This document shows, piece by piece, positions 1 through 12,037 of a stretch of DNA of 64,000 nucleotides. The stretch comes from Beroe ovata (Eukaryota > Ctenophora > Nuda > Beroida > Beroidae). Below the pieces are notes generated by a model, which was not told the origin of the DNA, ran no database searches, and saw nothing but the letters and a program-made list of their open reading frames with translations. Each line of letters begins with the position of its first letter. The first letter of the stretch is position 1. The stretch covers positions 57,079 to 121,078 of the forward strand of contig CAMPET010000150.1 of NCBI GenBank assembly GCA_946803715.1, written 5' to 3'. Position numbers and translations under genes: made by a program.

Positions 1-282
1 CATGCAACTGGGTTCCAAATATTGACACAGTACTCTAACTTAGGTCTAATGATACTTTTATATATTTTAGATAAGATATCAGGGTCCCTTTGGATAACAT
101 TCCTAGAAACCCAGCCAATAGTTTTGTTGGCAGCTTTAATACAAGACTGGATATTCTGCTTCCAGTTAAAATCAGAAGTCACCAAATTTCCAAGGTCATG
201 TTCTTGCACAACAGTACTAAGCAGCTTACCATCAAGCAGCTTACCATGTCGATGATTGCTTTCTGCGAGCGAAGCGAGTAGT
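1..282. other. Intergenic DNA, no gene seen
   Basis: This AT-rich stretch has only short open frames without recognisable protein similarity. It ends where the first GC-rich composite repeat begins. Confidence 0.6.
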
Positions 283-660
283 CAGTAGCTTGCGTCTGTC
301 TGTGCACATGTTGCGCGCCCCTATTCTACTCTGTGATCTAAAAAGTCGTAGAAAAAACCATTGGCTGTCAATGATAGCCCCTGTCGAGAATTTCATTGCG
401 CGCGGCGCGCGCCGCAAATTATTCTTCCGCTGGCGCTCGCCGCTTCGCGGCCCGCGTCAGCTGGGTTTAGCAATCTAGCATCGCCAGGCAAGAAACCACG
501 AAAACGCGCGCGGAGTATTTGGGTCACGCAGCGCGGGAACAAACCTGTGTTCGATTCCTCGCGCGCGCGCCTTCGTACGGCTTTCGATGATCATGAAGGG
601 CCCGACCGAAGGCGCGCACGAGGCCGAGGTCAGATAGAATCTGACAATCTGACATGACAA
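283..660. repeat. GC-rich composite palindromic repeat, copy 1
   Basis: The base composition jumps from AT-rich to CG-dinucleotide-rich. The stretch carries modules seen again near 9.1-9.9 kb and 43.5-44.4 kb: a GTTGCGCGCCCCT module followed by AAAAGTCGTAG, then GATAGCCCCTGTCGAGAATT followed by a GCGCGC run, then GGAGTATTTGGGTCACGCAG. The right end carries a degraded form of the GTCAGAT/AATCTGAC module. No transposase is present, so this looks like a non-autonomous element or a nest of such elements. Open frames crossing it are products of the skewed composition. Confidence 0.7.
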
Positions 661-1116
661 GTTAATTAGAAACAGGCCAGACTGAGGTTTAGATAGATAT
701 TAAAATGTGATTATGACATGTGATTAAGAACGGGTAAACAGTAAAGTTAACTTTAAAAAGATTACAAGCACAATTTACAGTTTTGAACATACAAATTGAA
801 TTGCCTATCTATCGGTGATAGTCCCGTACTCTGCTCCATTTGAACCTATTAACTTTTAAAACAGTACCATATTATTGTCGAGCTGTACATTCATCGCATT
901 CGCATAGCTTTCGGCTCAACTCCTGTTCCACGTTCCCCTGCGCCACTATTTGATCGTGACTAATGGAGAATTCATTGACATGGAGAGCGGACCCAGGGAC
1001 CCTAGAGCGGAGTCAGGATTAATAACGCTCACTAAACTGTTTCTTCTGAAAGTGACTCATGAATGAGTGTCACGGGTAGTAATCATATTCATACTCGGAG
1101 GCTGGGTGGTTAACCG

Positions 1117-1247
1117 GTATGTGTACACATGGAACGAAAAGGGGACGGAAGGTCGAAGGGAAAAGACGCGCACTTTACATTAGAAACTGCTTACAATTGC
1201 GCATATTTTTCCTTCCTTCCGCCGTTTCTTTCCATGTGTACACATAC
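1117..1247. repeat. Small inverted-repeat (MITE-like) element
   Basis: The left end reads TATGTGTACACATGGAACGA and continues to GGACGGAAGG. The right end is its near-perfect reverse complement, CCTTCCGCC to CCATGTGTACACATA. Arms of about 33 bp flank about 60 bp of unrelated DNA with no coding capacity. Each arm end is itself a palindrome (TGTGTACACA). No clear target-site duplication was recognised, so the transposon origin is inferred from the arms only. Confidence 0.6.
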
Positions 1248-3455
1248 GCGTAAAGACAAAAGTATGCCCACCTTTAACTAGCTCGTGTCCGATCTCCAAT
1301 AACATATCAATCCACACTCATATTGATTCTGTTGTCGGCAGGCCGCCAGGCCATTCCGCTCTGCCAATGCCATGTCGGCATATCTGAAATCATGATTTAT
1401 ATGTAGTGTCTGAAGTCACAATATGTCTGTGGTCAATTTCAAAATACCACGAGATAAAAGGTTCGATACCGATAAAATCAAACTAATATCCTCACCCACC
1501 TATCGATATCATGACTGTTGTGGTCGGTGGTCAATGGTCATAGTGCCCTCCCACATGCCACAATGCCAATATTTCAATGTCTTTCACATTCCATATACCA
1601 CGTGGTACTCTGGAATCACCGGGAAAAACCAGAGGAGTCAGAACACTTATGAAAGGAGTTATAACACTATAATATAGAGATAGTTTCACAAACTACCATA
1701 ACCAGCATCGTGATTTAAATCTACTTCGTGATTCTGTTTTACTAAAACTTTTAGAGTTCTAGTCTCAATGTCTTGTCCGAGATCTTTGTAGTCACTCTCT
1801 CTCTCCCGAGAAGACATCATCATTATCATCTTATTTCAATCAGGTTGATCACTTCGATAAATCTGAATCACTTCGAATTCGATCAATCATCATTTCGATC
1901 AATCTGAATCACTTCGATCAATCGTAACTAAAGGGGAGAATTAGGTACTGGTAGGAAGCAAGTTGTCATGGTTATTGAGCAAACCATGAAATTACCGTGA
2001 CCTAACTCAATTAGACTATTGTCAGCTTTGTCCTTAGAAGACTCAACCATGAATATGAATAAGAACTTGGTCTCCAAAATCTAAATATTGAAATTAACTC
2101 TTGATCACTGACCAGAGAGATATTATCTTGTTACGTAATTCTTGAGTTTAGTACTGAATTTAGCAGACAAATTTCATCTTCTCTCCTCTCTGATCTCACC
2201 TATGGAAGTGCGTGACAACCCCTCCCCCACTATAACGAGTATAGCAAACTACGCGGGCATAACACAATTGATTTATCTCCCAATTCCAAAGAGAGATATA
2301 AACAACTGGTGCATCACTGAAGATGAAATAACGAGATAGGAAAATTATTCAATTTTACTATTCGACTTAAGTTTAATTCATATTAAATTAATTAAGTTTT
2401 AATTCAGTAATAAATCATATGCCATTTCACAACCCCTCAGGAAGTGGAGGAAACACAGAAACTTTGTGTCACAAAGAAGTTCACTGAAACACAGATTTCG
2501 ACGAAATATTGGAGAAAATAGGACTGAGCAAACATCGTAATGGAATAATTTAATCCCCGGGTATGAGTATATGTTTTGCATATCTTTGCTACAAATAATT
2601 TGTCATTCAGGGCAAGAAGAAAAGATCGATAAGTCCAGATGTCCGATTTAGGATCGATCGGAAATAAAATTTTAATGCCAAATGAACAGAAGTGGAAGAA
2701 CGGGAGAAATTTAGATAATCGATTGATTGGATGTATTTGATCATCTAAGATTCTAAGACTAAGAGTGATAATCTTAACACTAATAGTAGCTTATAATTAT
2801 CGACGTAAAAGTGATATTAGAAATGGCGGATTAAACCAGTAAGGTATCATCCATGGTTATAATATCCATGGTGATAATATTCCGTTGACACTCACCTCTA
2901 CACAACTAATAAGAGCAACCGATATAACCCACTAAAACGGACAGATCAAGGGTATTCCAAAAGGGTCGAAAAAATGTCATCAGCAACATTCTTCCACATA
3001 CGGCGACTAGCAGTTCCCTTGATCAGTTTCCAGTATCCCACCCACTATAATAATATGGAATATGGAAGACATTCAAATCATTCAGGAAAACTGTTTTAAA
3101 CTGTAATTTCGTTATCATTCGTAATTGTGGTTGTAATACTTTTCTCATAACACGATTTTTGGAACAGTATTTTGAGTTTGACGTACACATACAAGATATT
3201 ATCAACATATATCACTTGAGCATTCAAAACATTGAGCATTGAAAACATTCCTAATTTTTTGGAAAAAGAAATTGGAAAAAGAAGCAGACAACTTGATCGA
3301 TTGTTGTTAATGAAGAAATGATAAGTTTTTATCGATTGTGTTCAGTTAAGAAATGATAAGTTATTATACGGTAGTTATTAAAAGTATTAAGTTGAATAAT
3401 GTATTAGCGGTCAGAACAGTTGTCCTCCCATATAATCACTCAGAACATCAGAATG

Positions 3456-3508
3456 TTTGTCAGATGTTACTGCTTCTCCCGCGTGAGAAACAGGTCAGGT
3501 AACATATG
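3456..3508. repeat. Short palindromic element of the GTTACCTGACCTG family
   Basis: GTCAGATGTTAC on the left is mirrored by GGTAACATATGAC on the right, around a GAGAAACAGGTCAGG module. The same module forms the arms of the large palindrome at 43991-44125, so this is probably an isolated, decayed member of that family. Confidence 0.5.
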
Positions 3509-5461
3509 ACAACACACTGTATTATCAATGAAATTATTGTTTTACTCATCAATTTATCATGGCTATGAAGCGTTGGGATGTATTACAGCGAGTTACATCA
3601 ACTCCATGAATAGACAAATGAAAGATTTTTGGCAGTTTCAAAAGCCTAGAACTGTGTCATTAGGTGAATTGAACGATTGCTTCCATCGATTGGAAACTCT
3701 TTCTAGACTTAGAGAACTGTGTCATGTTTCTTATCCAACGGAATCAGCAGAGAGGATTGCTGGATTTAGAAGATAATGGTATAATTTATCATGATAATGA
3801 AGTTTGGGAATGTTATAGTGGTTAGATTTAGAAGAATTGAATCTCGATCAATGGACACAGATTACAAAGCCCGCCTTTTGCCCAAGGCACACGCGGGAAA
3901 ATAACGCGCGCGTCTGCGCGGCTCGGCTTATAATATCGTCACGTCGGAGTCTTAGCGCATCATCCTCACCACGACAGCAATCGCGTCCTACATAAACGTG
4001 GAAAATATTGCCAAAATGTGCTTGGAACGGACACTACAGTGAAGTTTCATTCAAATTGTTGAAGTTACGCTCCTGCAACAACTCATTCATTTGTGGTAAA
4101 TGATTCTGCCTAAAACTCCCAAGACTAACAGAATCTAATGATTGGTGGGGATGTTTACTCAAGAGGATTGAAACTGTGCAAACAGGTACCATCAGTATTT
4201 CTTAGTTTCATTATGCGGCACTTTGCCACTGAAATGCCGAGTATCAGGATTCATTACTGTTACGTATTGTGTGGATTGAATGTAAGTTACTCATTGAACA
4301 CATGACAGCGCCGTGTTCTATCTCTACAACGAAAAGACAGGTCAAATCACATGCTGAAGCCATAAATACAGAAGGTAGCTTCGAAAAGTACTATGATTAC
4401 TTCTTGAGCACCAACTAAAACTTGGAAAAATATCCTGAACATTTTCGGGGACACAAGCTAAGTTCCCACTGATAAATTAATTCAATAGCACGTCGGTACA
4501 ATCAATATTGGAAAAAGATATCTCTTTGTATCACAGAATGGTATAAAGTTTAAACGAGTCCTAGCATAACTATGTAATCCTATGGACATAAAGGTCTCAC
4601 CAATAAGTCGAAACATTGATCCAAAGAACTCTACTTTTCTCAGCTGAAAGAATGGGTTGCACTCCAAAGCTAGTTAAACATGTAGAGTTACACGTCTAAC
4701 TTTGTTCAGTATAGAACGAATATATAATCATAGATCAGTATAGATATTTTCTCAACTTGGCACTGAAGTTTGGTTTGAAACCAGGGAACATTATGTTTGC
4801 CCAATGATGTTCGTTGTTCGACGAGACTAGAAAGAATATTTAGCGAGCGTGGCAATTCAAGTAAATGAATCACCTTGACGGGATTATAGGCGATAATATT
4901 AAATAAAACTGTCTAGGAATCGACAACCAGTTATTGCATAATGTATAACTTCTATATAAGTCACGGACAATTTGAACACTTGGACAGGAAATCTACCCAA
5001 TGATTTAGACAGAAGATCAATAAGGGCTTAACAAAGAGAGAATTAATCCGTATTTGAATTCTAAAAATCACGAAGTTCGCATAATGCAAGAATCAATACT
5101 TTGTCAAAAACAGCTGATGCCAAGCCTTGCATCGTCTGAAGATGGGAATCATCATTGATGTACCAACACACAAGTGTAACAACACACAAGTGCAATTTCT
5201 TGGTCTATGATTAAACCATATTTGGAGAACAGCCCAGAATCTGAAGACGATCCATGAGAAATGATCCGACGACTTCCGTGAGAATATTCAACCTGATCAG
5301 CAGAATATTATCTATTTCCTATGATATTTTAACACGCAGAGTTACACGTCTTTATGTTAATTTAAGTATATCGAATGGGTTTCAGCTACTCTCAACTTGA
5401 AGGAATAGAGGACGCTGGTTCAGCAGTCGATACCTGGATGAGAACAGATTTGATCACCTCC

Positions 5462-5561
5462 AATTCACAAGACACAATTCACAATACACAATTCACAAGA
5501 CACAATTCACAAGACACAATTCACAAGACACAATTCACAAGACACAATTCACAAGACACAA
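5462..5561. repeat. 14-bp tandem minisatellite
   Basis: About seven copies of ACAATTCACAAGAC lie head to tail, the first ones slightly diverged (ACAATTCACAATAC). The open frame running through it simply translates the repeat. Confidence 0.9.
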
Positions 5562-8417
5562 GTGGAGTCACGAGTAGCAGAGAATTTCACTAACTAAGAG
5601 CTAACGAATTCGTAAGAGTGCGGGAGCTGGCAGCATACTTCTTTGTGAAGAGTATCTACCAGGTAAATTGAACGGTAATTTGACCAACTCTGCTTCATTC
5701 ATGCAACAAGACTACTATGACAGTCAGTGAAAGATTCCACATGCTGCAGGTACTGCTAACTGAAAGCCGAGAACCTTGACATGGACAATGTTAGTAAGTC
5801 ACAATGTAGCATCATATATAATTCCAGACTCTAACCCGAACCCCCAGCATCAGAAACAGCCGTTATTGTAGCCTCTGTGGTCACTGTTAAGGTGTCTGAA
5901 GAAAGATATAAAACGAGCTTCGTAATCATTGAATTCCAAAAAAGGGATCTACCACACGCACACGTTTTATTCCATGCAGGCAGGCCAGAATATAGACGAC
6001 TTTACAATGTATGAATATCATATTCATGATATTCATGATATTGCTGAGATAAGTAAATTCAAATTCCAATCAAAGAGCAGCCCCTCCTACGATAAATCTC
6101 ACTCATGAACCGTTATCCGTTATATTGATCACATCACTTTTCCATTACAGTTGTCGAGTGGTGAGTGGGTGTTGTCGAATGAGACTCAAGTGAGGACTTC
6201 CTCTTGTATATCAGCAGTGTAAAATCTGTTCGTATAACGTAACTCTTAATCTAGGCTATCCGAATTATTAGCTACCTGTCTTAGAGAAAGCAAAGGAAAA
6301 ATGTTTAGGAGTAACAAATATTGGGTATAATTCTTATCACCTGAAAAGATATTATCAAAGAGAGTGGATCACGTGACGCAAGAGTCATCCAAAGCCCCGA
6401 ACAAAGTCGGAGATCATCAGCAAAGAAACAGAAGAGGGTGAAAAAGGTCAAACAGAGGAGCACAGAACCTAAAGCAAGCACTCCGACTGATCATAAAGCC
6501 CATGCAGCAGGGCAAAGTATAGGAATTCAAGGGAAGAAGTAAGGACCATTCAAAAAAAGATGTAGGATTCAAACCTAATAGGTAGAGCCCAAATGACTTC
6601 CAACAGAATGGACGGATAATTTGATTCGCAGATGTCCATATTCACTATTAAGTGGCTATCAATATCACACACTGCAGATCATATTCGTTAGCGTCACCTG
6701 CAATCTGAAACACCCTGACATATTCGAAAATCTTTGCAATACCAGTTACAATGTAGCACCATACATTCCCTCACCCGAATTTCACAGCATCAGATCGTCA
6801 TGGCATTGCAGCCTTACTCTCTCAGAAAAGAATGAGAGAGCAACAACATATTATTGTGTACAGCAGAATAAAAAGTTAGGTCTTAATAATTAGTAACTAG
6901 CAGAAAGAGTTTTGTACAAAACTACTAATAATATTATCATTAACGTGAACAGTCGTGAGGACACGAAAAGTTATCTTCATCTGATCTGGTTTCTTCAAGC
7001 AGCAATAGACATTTTTTTCTTTTATTTGTATTGAAATATAGGGGCAGATTCTGGTGATGAATAGTTCAGACAATTTATTTCTCACATTGTTTACTATTTA
7101 AATTATAAATGCAGGCTTTATTGAACATTCGTAATCATTATACTTTATACTTCTCCTAAATGATTACTTCAACATATTATACAACTGAGTCTATCATATG
7201 CTTTCACTGACAAGGTAGCCTGCAAAATGCTTAGCGACGACAGAAAGGAATGAGAGGGAAAAAACAATAATCGTTGTTTGACTTCGTTTTAAGAAAGACT
7301 CTGGCAGGAATGAAACCCGTTTTGGCAAACCAAAACTAAGAACTACCTATACTATTCATATTTATCACTGGAATGGACGAAAAGGGAATTTGTTTTGCCT
7401 GATGTGATCGCTAAAATGTCACGTATATTTATTGTCACAACAAATGGAATTCTAATGTTGCAACTATTGAGTCGATATCTGCTTCTATCCAAGAAGATAT
7501 CTACGGGACCACGCCATTACCCATGGCAATATCTTAGCCACATGGTATTCTCACACCATGGGATGTGACTCATAAGCCGCATGGCAGACAACGATTCAGA
7601 CGATGTGCTTGAGAAAGGAGTTGTAATCCAATATTGACAGGTTAAGCAACCTGCGCCAATAGCAACATCAAAGGTATTAAATACATTGTTTACTCTTATT
7701 GCTTTTCAATGTGTGTGTATTACTCTTATTGCTTTCTAATTTGTGTGTATTATAAAATACATCCACACCATCAACAGACAATTAGAACCCTGTCGCACAC
7801 CCTTGATCTGTACATAAATGGCATAAATGATGAAATTGATGATGCACAGTGCACATTGTACACTCACACCAGCCTTTTGACAGTTAAAATACTCTTCAAA
7901 GGGGAAACATTTACAATAATAACACATAGGGCTACCAATTTAAGATTTCGGGAGAGCCTTCATTAACTGCCATCTCGCAGCATTCAATTATTGGAACTTG
8001 ATGCTGATTTATTCATCTTCTTAATTGGCCTGAGGGATCTCAAACTTCAGATGGCCAGTTGTGATCCTCATAAGAGAAGAGATAAAACAGCAATATACAA
8101 GTACATCTGTAGAAAGAATAAGTACAGTAAGGAAATCAGAAGAGAATGGACAAAGCAGCAAGTATGTGAGTATATCATTATCTAACCAATGAATAGGTAC
8201 AGTAAGGAAAACAGAAATTTCATACAATAATTGTGAAGAGTGAGTGGTAAGTGCATGAGTTTAAACTTTGGTATTTAGTTCAGGGGGAGACACCAAGAAT
8301 ATCCACTTCAAAAAGGCAGTAAAATATCTTTGTCATATGAAGTGCCTCATAGTCTGTAAAAAGAAATTTTACTGCCTACAGACTTTACAATGTTGCTGAT
8401 CTTGACATGATAATATC

Positions 8418-8525
8418 AAACAGTGGTAATGTAATCTATTCTATCTAAGTGTTATATTACTTATATCATTTAAACAGTGGTAATGTAATTTATTTTAATG
8501 AAGTGTTATATTACTGATATCATTT
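8418..8525. repeat. 54-bp tandem duplication
   Basis: Two adjacent copies, both starting AAACAGTGGTAATGTAAT and ending in ATATCATTT, differ at a few positions. No gene is associated. Confidence 0.8.
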
Positions 8526-9119
8526 GTTATTCTATTTCTGTGTCTCTTGATATTGCAAATATAAAGGATTCAGTTCAGTCATTTGCCTACTGAAGGCCTT
8601 GAGACCATGATGGCATATTGTAGGGTAATGGTGCCCTACGGTGAGAGCATATATATTTGTGATTTACAAGAAATTATGGTAACAGAAGAAGTGACAAAAG
8701 TAAGTACCAAGATTGAATATGTGTTCTCTGCTTCTGAGCAAGGTCTATCAGGATGGCTGCACTAGACTTAGTTTCATAAAACCTTCCACTGAAGAGGATA
8801 GAAAACAGCTTCATGAAAATCTGAATGATGAGTGATGCTTCAAGTAATTGGTTCAGCAAACGACTGGGCATGTGCTTATTATGATTTTATGAGATACACA
8901 AATCATGTATTCTGTCTTATCACCATGACCACTTTCTACATCGATTTTCTATCCATGATCTAATGACACAACACTTCTTTTCATAACTTATTGATGACAG
9001 TAAATGGTACAGTAAACTTATTAACAACAAAAAGTTACCAGGAAGGACACGCAGCGTCGCAGCACGACCAACAACGTACAGCAACCCAACAATATGAGAA
9101 AAGTATTAAACTTGGGTCT

Positions 9120-9880
9120 ATGTTGTCGATCGATGATAAAACCTGTCTTGGCTGTCGATGATAGCCCCTGTCCACTGTCGAGAATTTCATTGCGCGCGCG
9201 CCGCAAATTATTCTCGCGCCGCAAATTATTCTCGCTGGCGCTCGCCACTTCGCCACTCGCGTCAGCTGGGCCTAGCATCGCCAAGCAAAACCTGTCAAGA
9301 ATTTCGTTTCCAGTTTAATTTCGCGCGCGCGGTGCAACTGCAAGCTTTATATTCTCAGACAAACTGCAACTTGCATAAGTGACTGAGCAATTTAATATTG
9401 CTATGCATCGCTTGTGTGCACACGTTGCGCGCCCCTGTTCTACTCAGTGAACTGAAAAGTCGTTGTAGGATTTTACCCTACCGTCGGTGCGCGCGATTTT
9501 CAATCCGCCCCTTGCCAGGGATAAAATCCCGCCAGCAAGGGTAGGGTGAAATCTTACAAAAAAGTCGTAGAAAACCACGGAGACGCGCAGCGCGCGCGGA
9601 GTATTTGGGTCACGCAGCACGGGAACAATCGCTTGACAATGTCTACGCTGTGTTTCCTCTCGCGCCGCGCTGCGACCAACGCCGCGCTGCGCGGCGCGCG
9701 CATGAAATCGAAGGCGTGCAAAAAACAATTAACAAATGACATGAACTTTCGGCAACAGCGATGATAATTGTTCATGATTGTCTGGCGATGCTAGACCGCT
9801 GATGCAAGCGATGATGAGAATAAGTTCGTGCCACGCGCGCGCGAAACAAAATTCTCGACAGGGTCTATCATCGCTCAACA
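9120..9880. repeat. GC-rich composite palindromic repeat, copy 2
   Basis: This copy is bounded by inverted ends. GTCGATGATAGCCCCTGTC and GTCGAGAATTTCATTGCGCG lie on the left at about 9149-9200. The reverse complement GAAACAAAATTCTCGACAGG and GTCTATCATCG lie on the right at about 9845-9880. Between them are the GTTGCGCGCCCCT module, a complete TGTAGGATTTTACCC palindrome (9464-9558) and the GGAGTATTTGGGTCACGCAG module. The modules match copies 1 and 3 but in different combinations, so the element is modular. No protein similar to a transposase was seen. Confidence 0.75.
9464..9558. repeat. 95-bp TGTAGGATTTTACCC palindrome
   Basis: TGTAGGATTTTACCCTACCG at the left is mirrored by GGTAGGGTGAAATCTTACA at the right, and the interior (GATTTTCAATCC, GGGATAAAATCCCGCC) is partly self-complementary. 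The element can fold into a long hairpin. Relatives are at 43567-43659 and 20094-20167. Confidence 0.8.
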
Positions 9881-9940
9881 AAAAATTTCCAACGCTGATA
9901 ACAAGAAATATTTAAAGACCTAAATAGTAAATCCAAAATA

Positions 9941-10515
9941 TCGATTGATCCTCATGAACCGAATCAAATTTTCTACCACCTTGCAAAGAAATCCTGGTGT
10001 TTCAACTACATTTGGATGGGTTATTTGTATACAGAGGAATCGATTTCACACAAGTGCCTCTCACCATTATATCATAGATTATATTCTAACTAGAACACCC
10101 ATCAAATGGGCGTGGTACACCAAAATCTAAATTTCGGAAACGAAGTGAAATAGAAATAATAAATAAGTACAGCATCTAAATTGATACGTCTCAACCAAAG
10201 GAACAACGAAGATGACAAGAGCAGTGGCGCGCGCGCACTTTCAATAAACATGCACGTGCAACTCCTACGTCGCCTAGCAACGCTTATTCCTCCTATATCC
10301 TCCTAGTCGTTTTTCGCAACCCTTTTCCCAACTTCCGATGCCGATTACAGAAAATCTAAGACCTGATTCAAAAATCGGAAATGATGTTCGACAGCGAAAT
10401 TTATTTTCCTACCACCTTGCAAAAAATCCCGACTCTTCAACTCCATTTGGTCGAGTTATCCATATACAGCGGAACCACTTTCCTATAAGTGCCTTCTTCC
10501 TTTATATTATAGATA
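9941..10515 (+). repeat. Diverged direct repeat upstream of the RRM gene
   Basis: A block at about 9941-10080 and a block at about 10371-10515 share an ordered series of words: TACCACCTTGCAAA, TTCAACT, CATTTGG, GAGG or GCGGAA, AAGTGCC, then TATTATAGAT or TATATCATAGAT. By eye the identity is about 70-75 percent. The second block ends within a few bases of the start codon at 10519. It may be a duplicated promoter or 5' region of the RRM gene, or an older dispersed repeat. Confidence 0.6.
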
Positions 10516-10518
10516 GTA

Positions 10519-11699
10519 ATGACTGAATGTCTTTTTGCTGATGTTTCAAAGAAAAAAGAAAGATATTACTCTGCGCGACATACATTGGTTACACAGTTTT
10601 TATCTTTAGATATGGTGGAGGAAGATGATTTTGGAAGGAATTTATCACAGCGAAATCCCAAGAGAGGACTCAAAGGAACAAGACTTCATGAACTTCATCT
10701 TTATCCTCTTCCATCAGATGCTGATGAAAAGAAGGTCAAAGCACTGATAAAGCAATTCCCAAATATCCAGATTAAAGAAGTCCGAATTCTTAAGAAGAAT
10801 TCCAAAAAGGGTAAGTCGAGATTTCTGTTGCATTGAGGCTAGCAAACCTGGATACTATTAATGATATTTAAAAACTGTTTTCAGGTGCAAGTGCATTTGT
10901 TGTGTTCTTTGATGATGCTTCAGCCGCCAGAGTCCTGAATGCTTTCCAGCATGACCCCCTTTATGTCGAGAACAGAAAAGTTGAAGTTAACTATACAGTT
11001 GACTTCAAGCATGATTTGGTAAAAGAACCAAGAATTCAAGGGTCTTCAAAGCAATTGGTAAACAGGATTAGAGCAGCATTCAGCTGGACAACCGAAAATA
11101 ACAGAGTTCAGTTGGATGATTTACCTGCAAGGCTTGAAAACCTTGTACCATCAACCTCATACACCAAGATTGGTACCACATTTTCCTGTGATGAACAACA
11201 CATTGTCTGTAAAACATTTTCAAAAGACCCTGATGCAGTCAAGGACCAACCCCCAGTTATAAGAATGTGTGACATTCCCAATCCTGTTCACTACTCCTGC
11301 GCTGACGCTTACAAAATGTATCGAACCCTACAAACTCTGCCTACCACAGCAGCTCCCAAGCCCAGTAAATCAGTCAAGAGAAGGGCTGCCAAGAAACGTG
11401 AAGCTGTGAAGATCGAGGCTAAAATTGAGAAACAGCAAAACCTCCTTCCCCTAAAGCCGGGCATGGGAAGAGGATTCAGTCAGCTTGGTCAAGGTGGCAA
11501 TATTACTGTGCCTGCCGTGAAGCAGTCTCACGATGTGTCAATTTCCAGGGAGAAACCATGTGCTGTAATTTGCCCAACACAGAGAGAACAACCTAAACCT
11601 CTCCACTATGACAGCGAGAAGTGCGGGGTCCTCAATAAAGGGCGTGGCAGTAGAATAGTAACCACTGATATGATGGATGCTCTTAGAAAGTTTTGTTGA
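10519..11699 (+). CDS. RRM-domain RNA-binding protein (two exons, 368 aa)
   Basis: Exons 10519-10810 and 10885-11699 are joined by a 74-bp intron (GTAAGT...TTTCAG) that keeps frame. Residues about 53-140 form one RNA-recognition motif. LHELHLYPLP serves as RNP2, and SAFVVFFDD, split off by the intron, serves as RNP1. It ends at RKVEVNYTVDF. The tail is low in other known domains: a basic lysine/alanine helix (SVKRRAAKKREAVKIEAKIE), then a glycine-rich GMGRGFSQLGQGG patch and a short conserved-looking C-terminus, RIVTTDMMDALRKFC. It is probably a nuclear RNA-binding protein, but I cannot assign a family beyond RRM. The start ATG is the first in frame and follows a repeated upstream block. Confidence 0.85.
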
Positions 11700-12037
11700 G
11701 CAAGTACCTAATGGTTTTTAGTGCATGACCGATAATCAAACAGTTGTTTTTAACACGTAATTTTTAATTTCTTACTTTTTGCTGATATTTGGTTTTTCAG
11801 GGGTTCGCGATACCTTTTTGTTTTCGTATTTATTTGTTGCTTCTTATAACAATCGTTGAATGAGCATACTGGGTTTATCTAACTTGTATTGCTTTAATGT
11901 ACTTCTGTATTTCCTTATTCTCGTAGTGATAGCAGTTCCTATCATGGGAGTTTATTCATTATTTGTCACTCATCAGCACCATAATTTCAACCGCCTCTTC
12001 AACCCGGTCATATAAACCTCTCTTCCCTCCCACTAGC
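11700..12037 (+). other. Spacer between the RRM and F-box/WD40 genes
   Basis: This 338-bp spacer between two genes on the same strand must hold the 3' end of the RRM transcript and the promoter or 5' UTR of the F-box gene. No canonical AATAAA was seen after the RRM stop. An open frame reading upstream of 12038 uses no ATG. Confidence 0.6.

Larger units (their letters stand above)
661..9110. other. Long AT-rich intergenic region with minor repeats
   Basis: I found no exon chain, conserved domain or RNA gene here on either strand. Open frames are all under about 95 residues, lack recognisable motifs and have no splice-consistent partners. Small repeats inside it are listed separately. A short patch at about 3880-3960 is CG-rich, and a short patch at about 1843-1925 repeats the word ATCACTTCGA and its variants. 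A distant, rapidly evolving or non-coding gene could be missed by reading alone. Confidence 0.5.

Noticed and set aside
5375-5593. 72-residue frame with repeated TIHKTQFTRHNSQD
   Set aside because: It only translates the 14-bp minisatellite.
9021-9775. Several 60-95 residue frames rich in Arg/Ala
   Set aside because: They overlap the GC-rich composite repeat on both strands; the composition alone removes stop codons.
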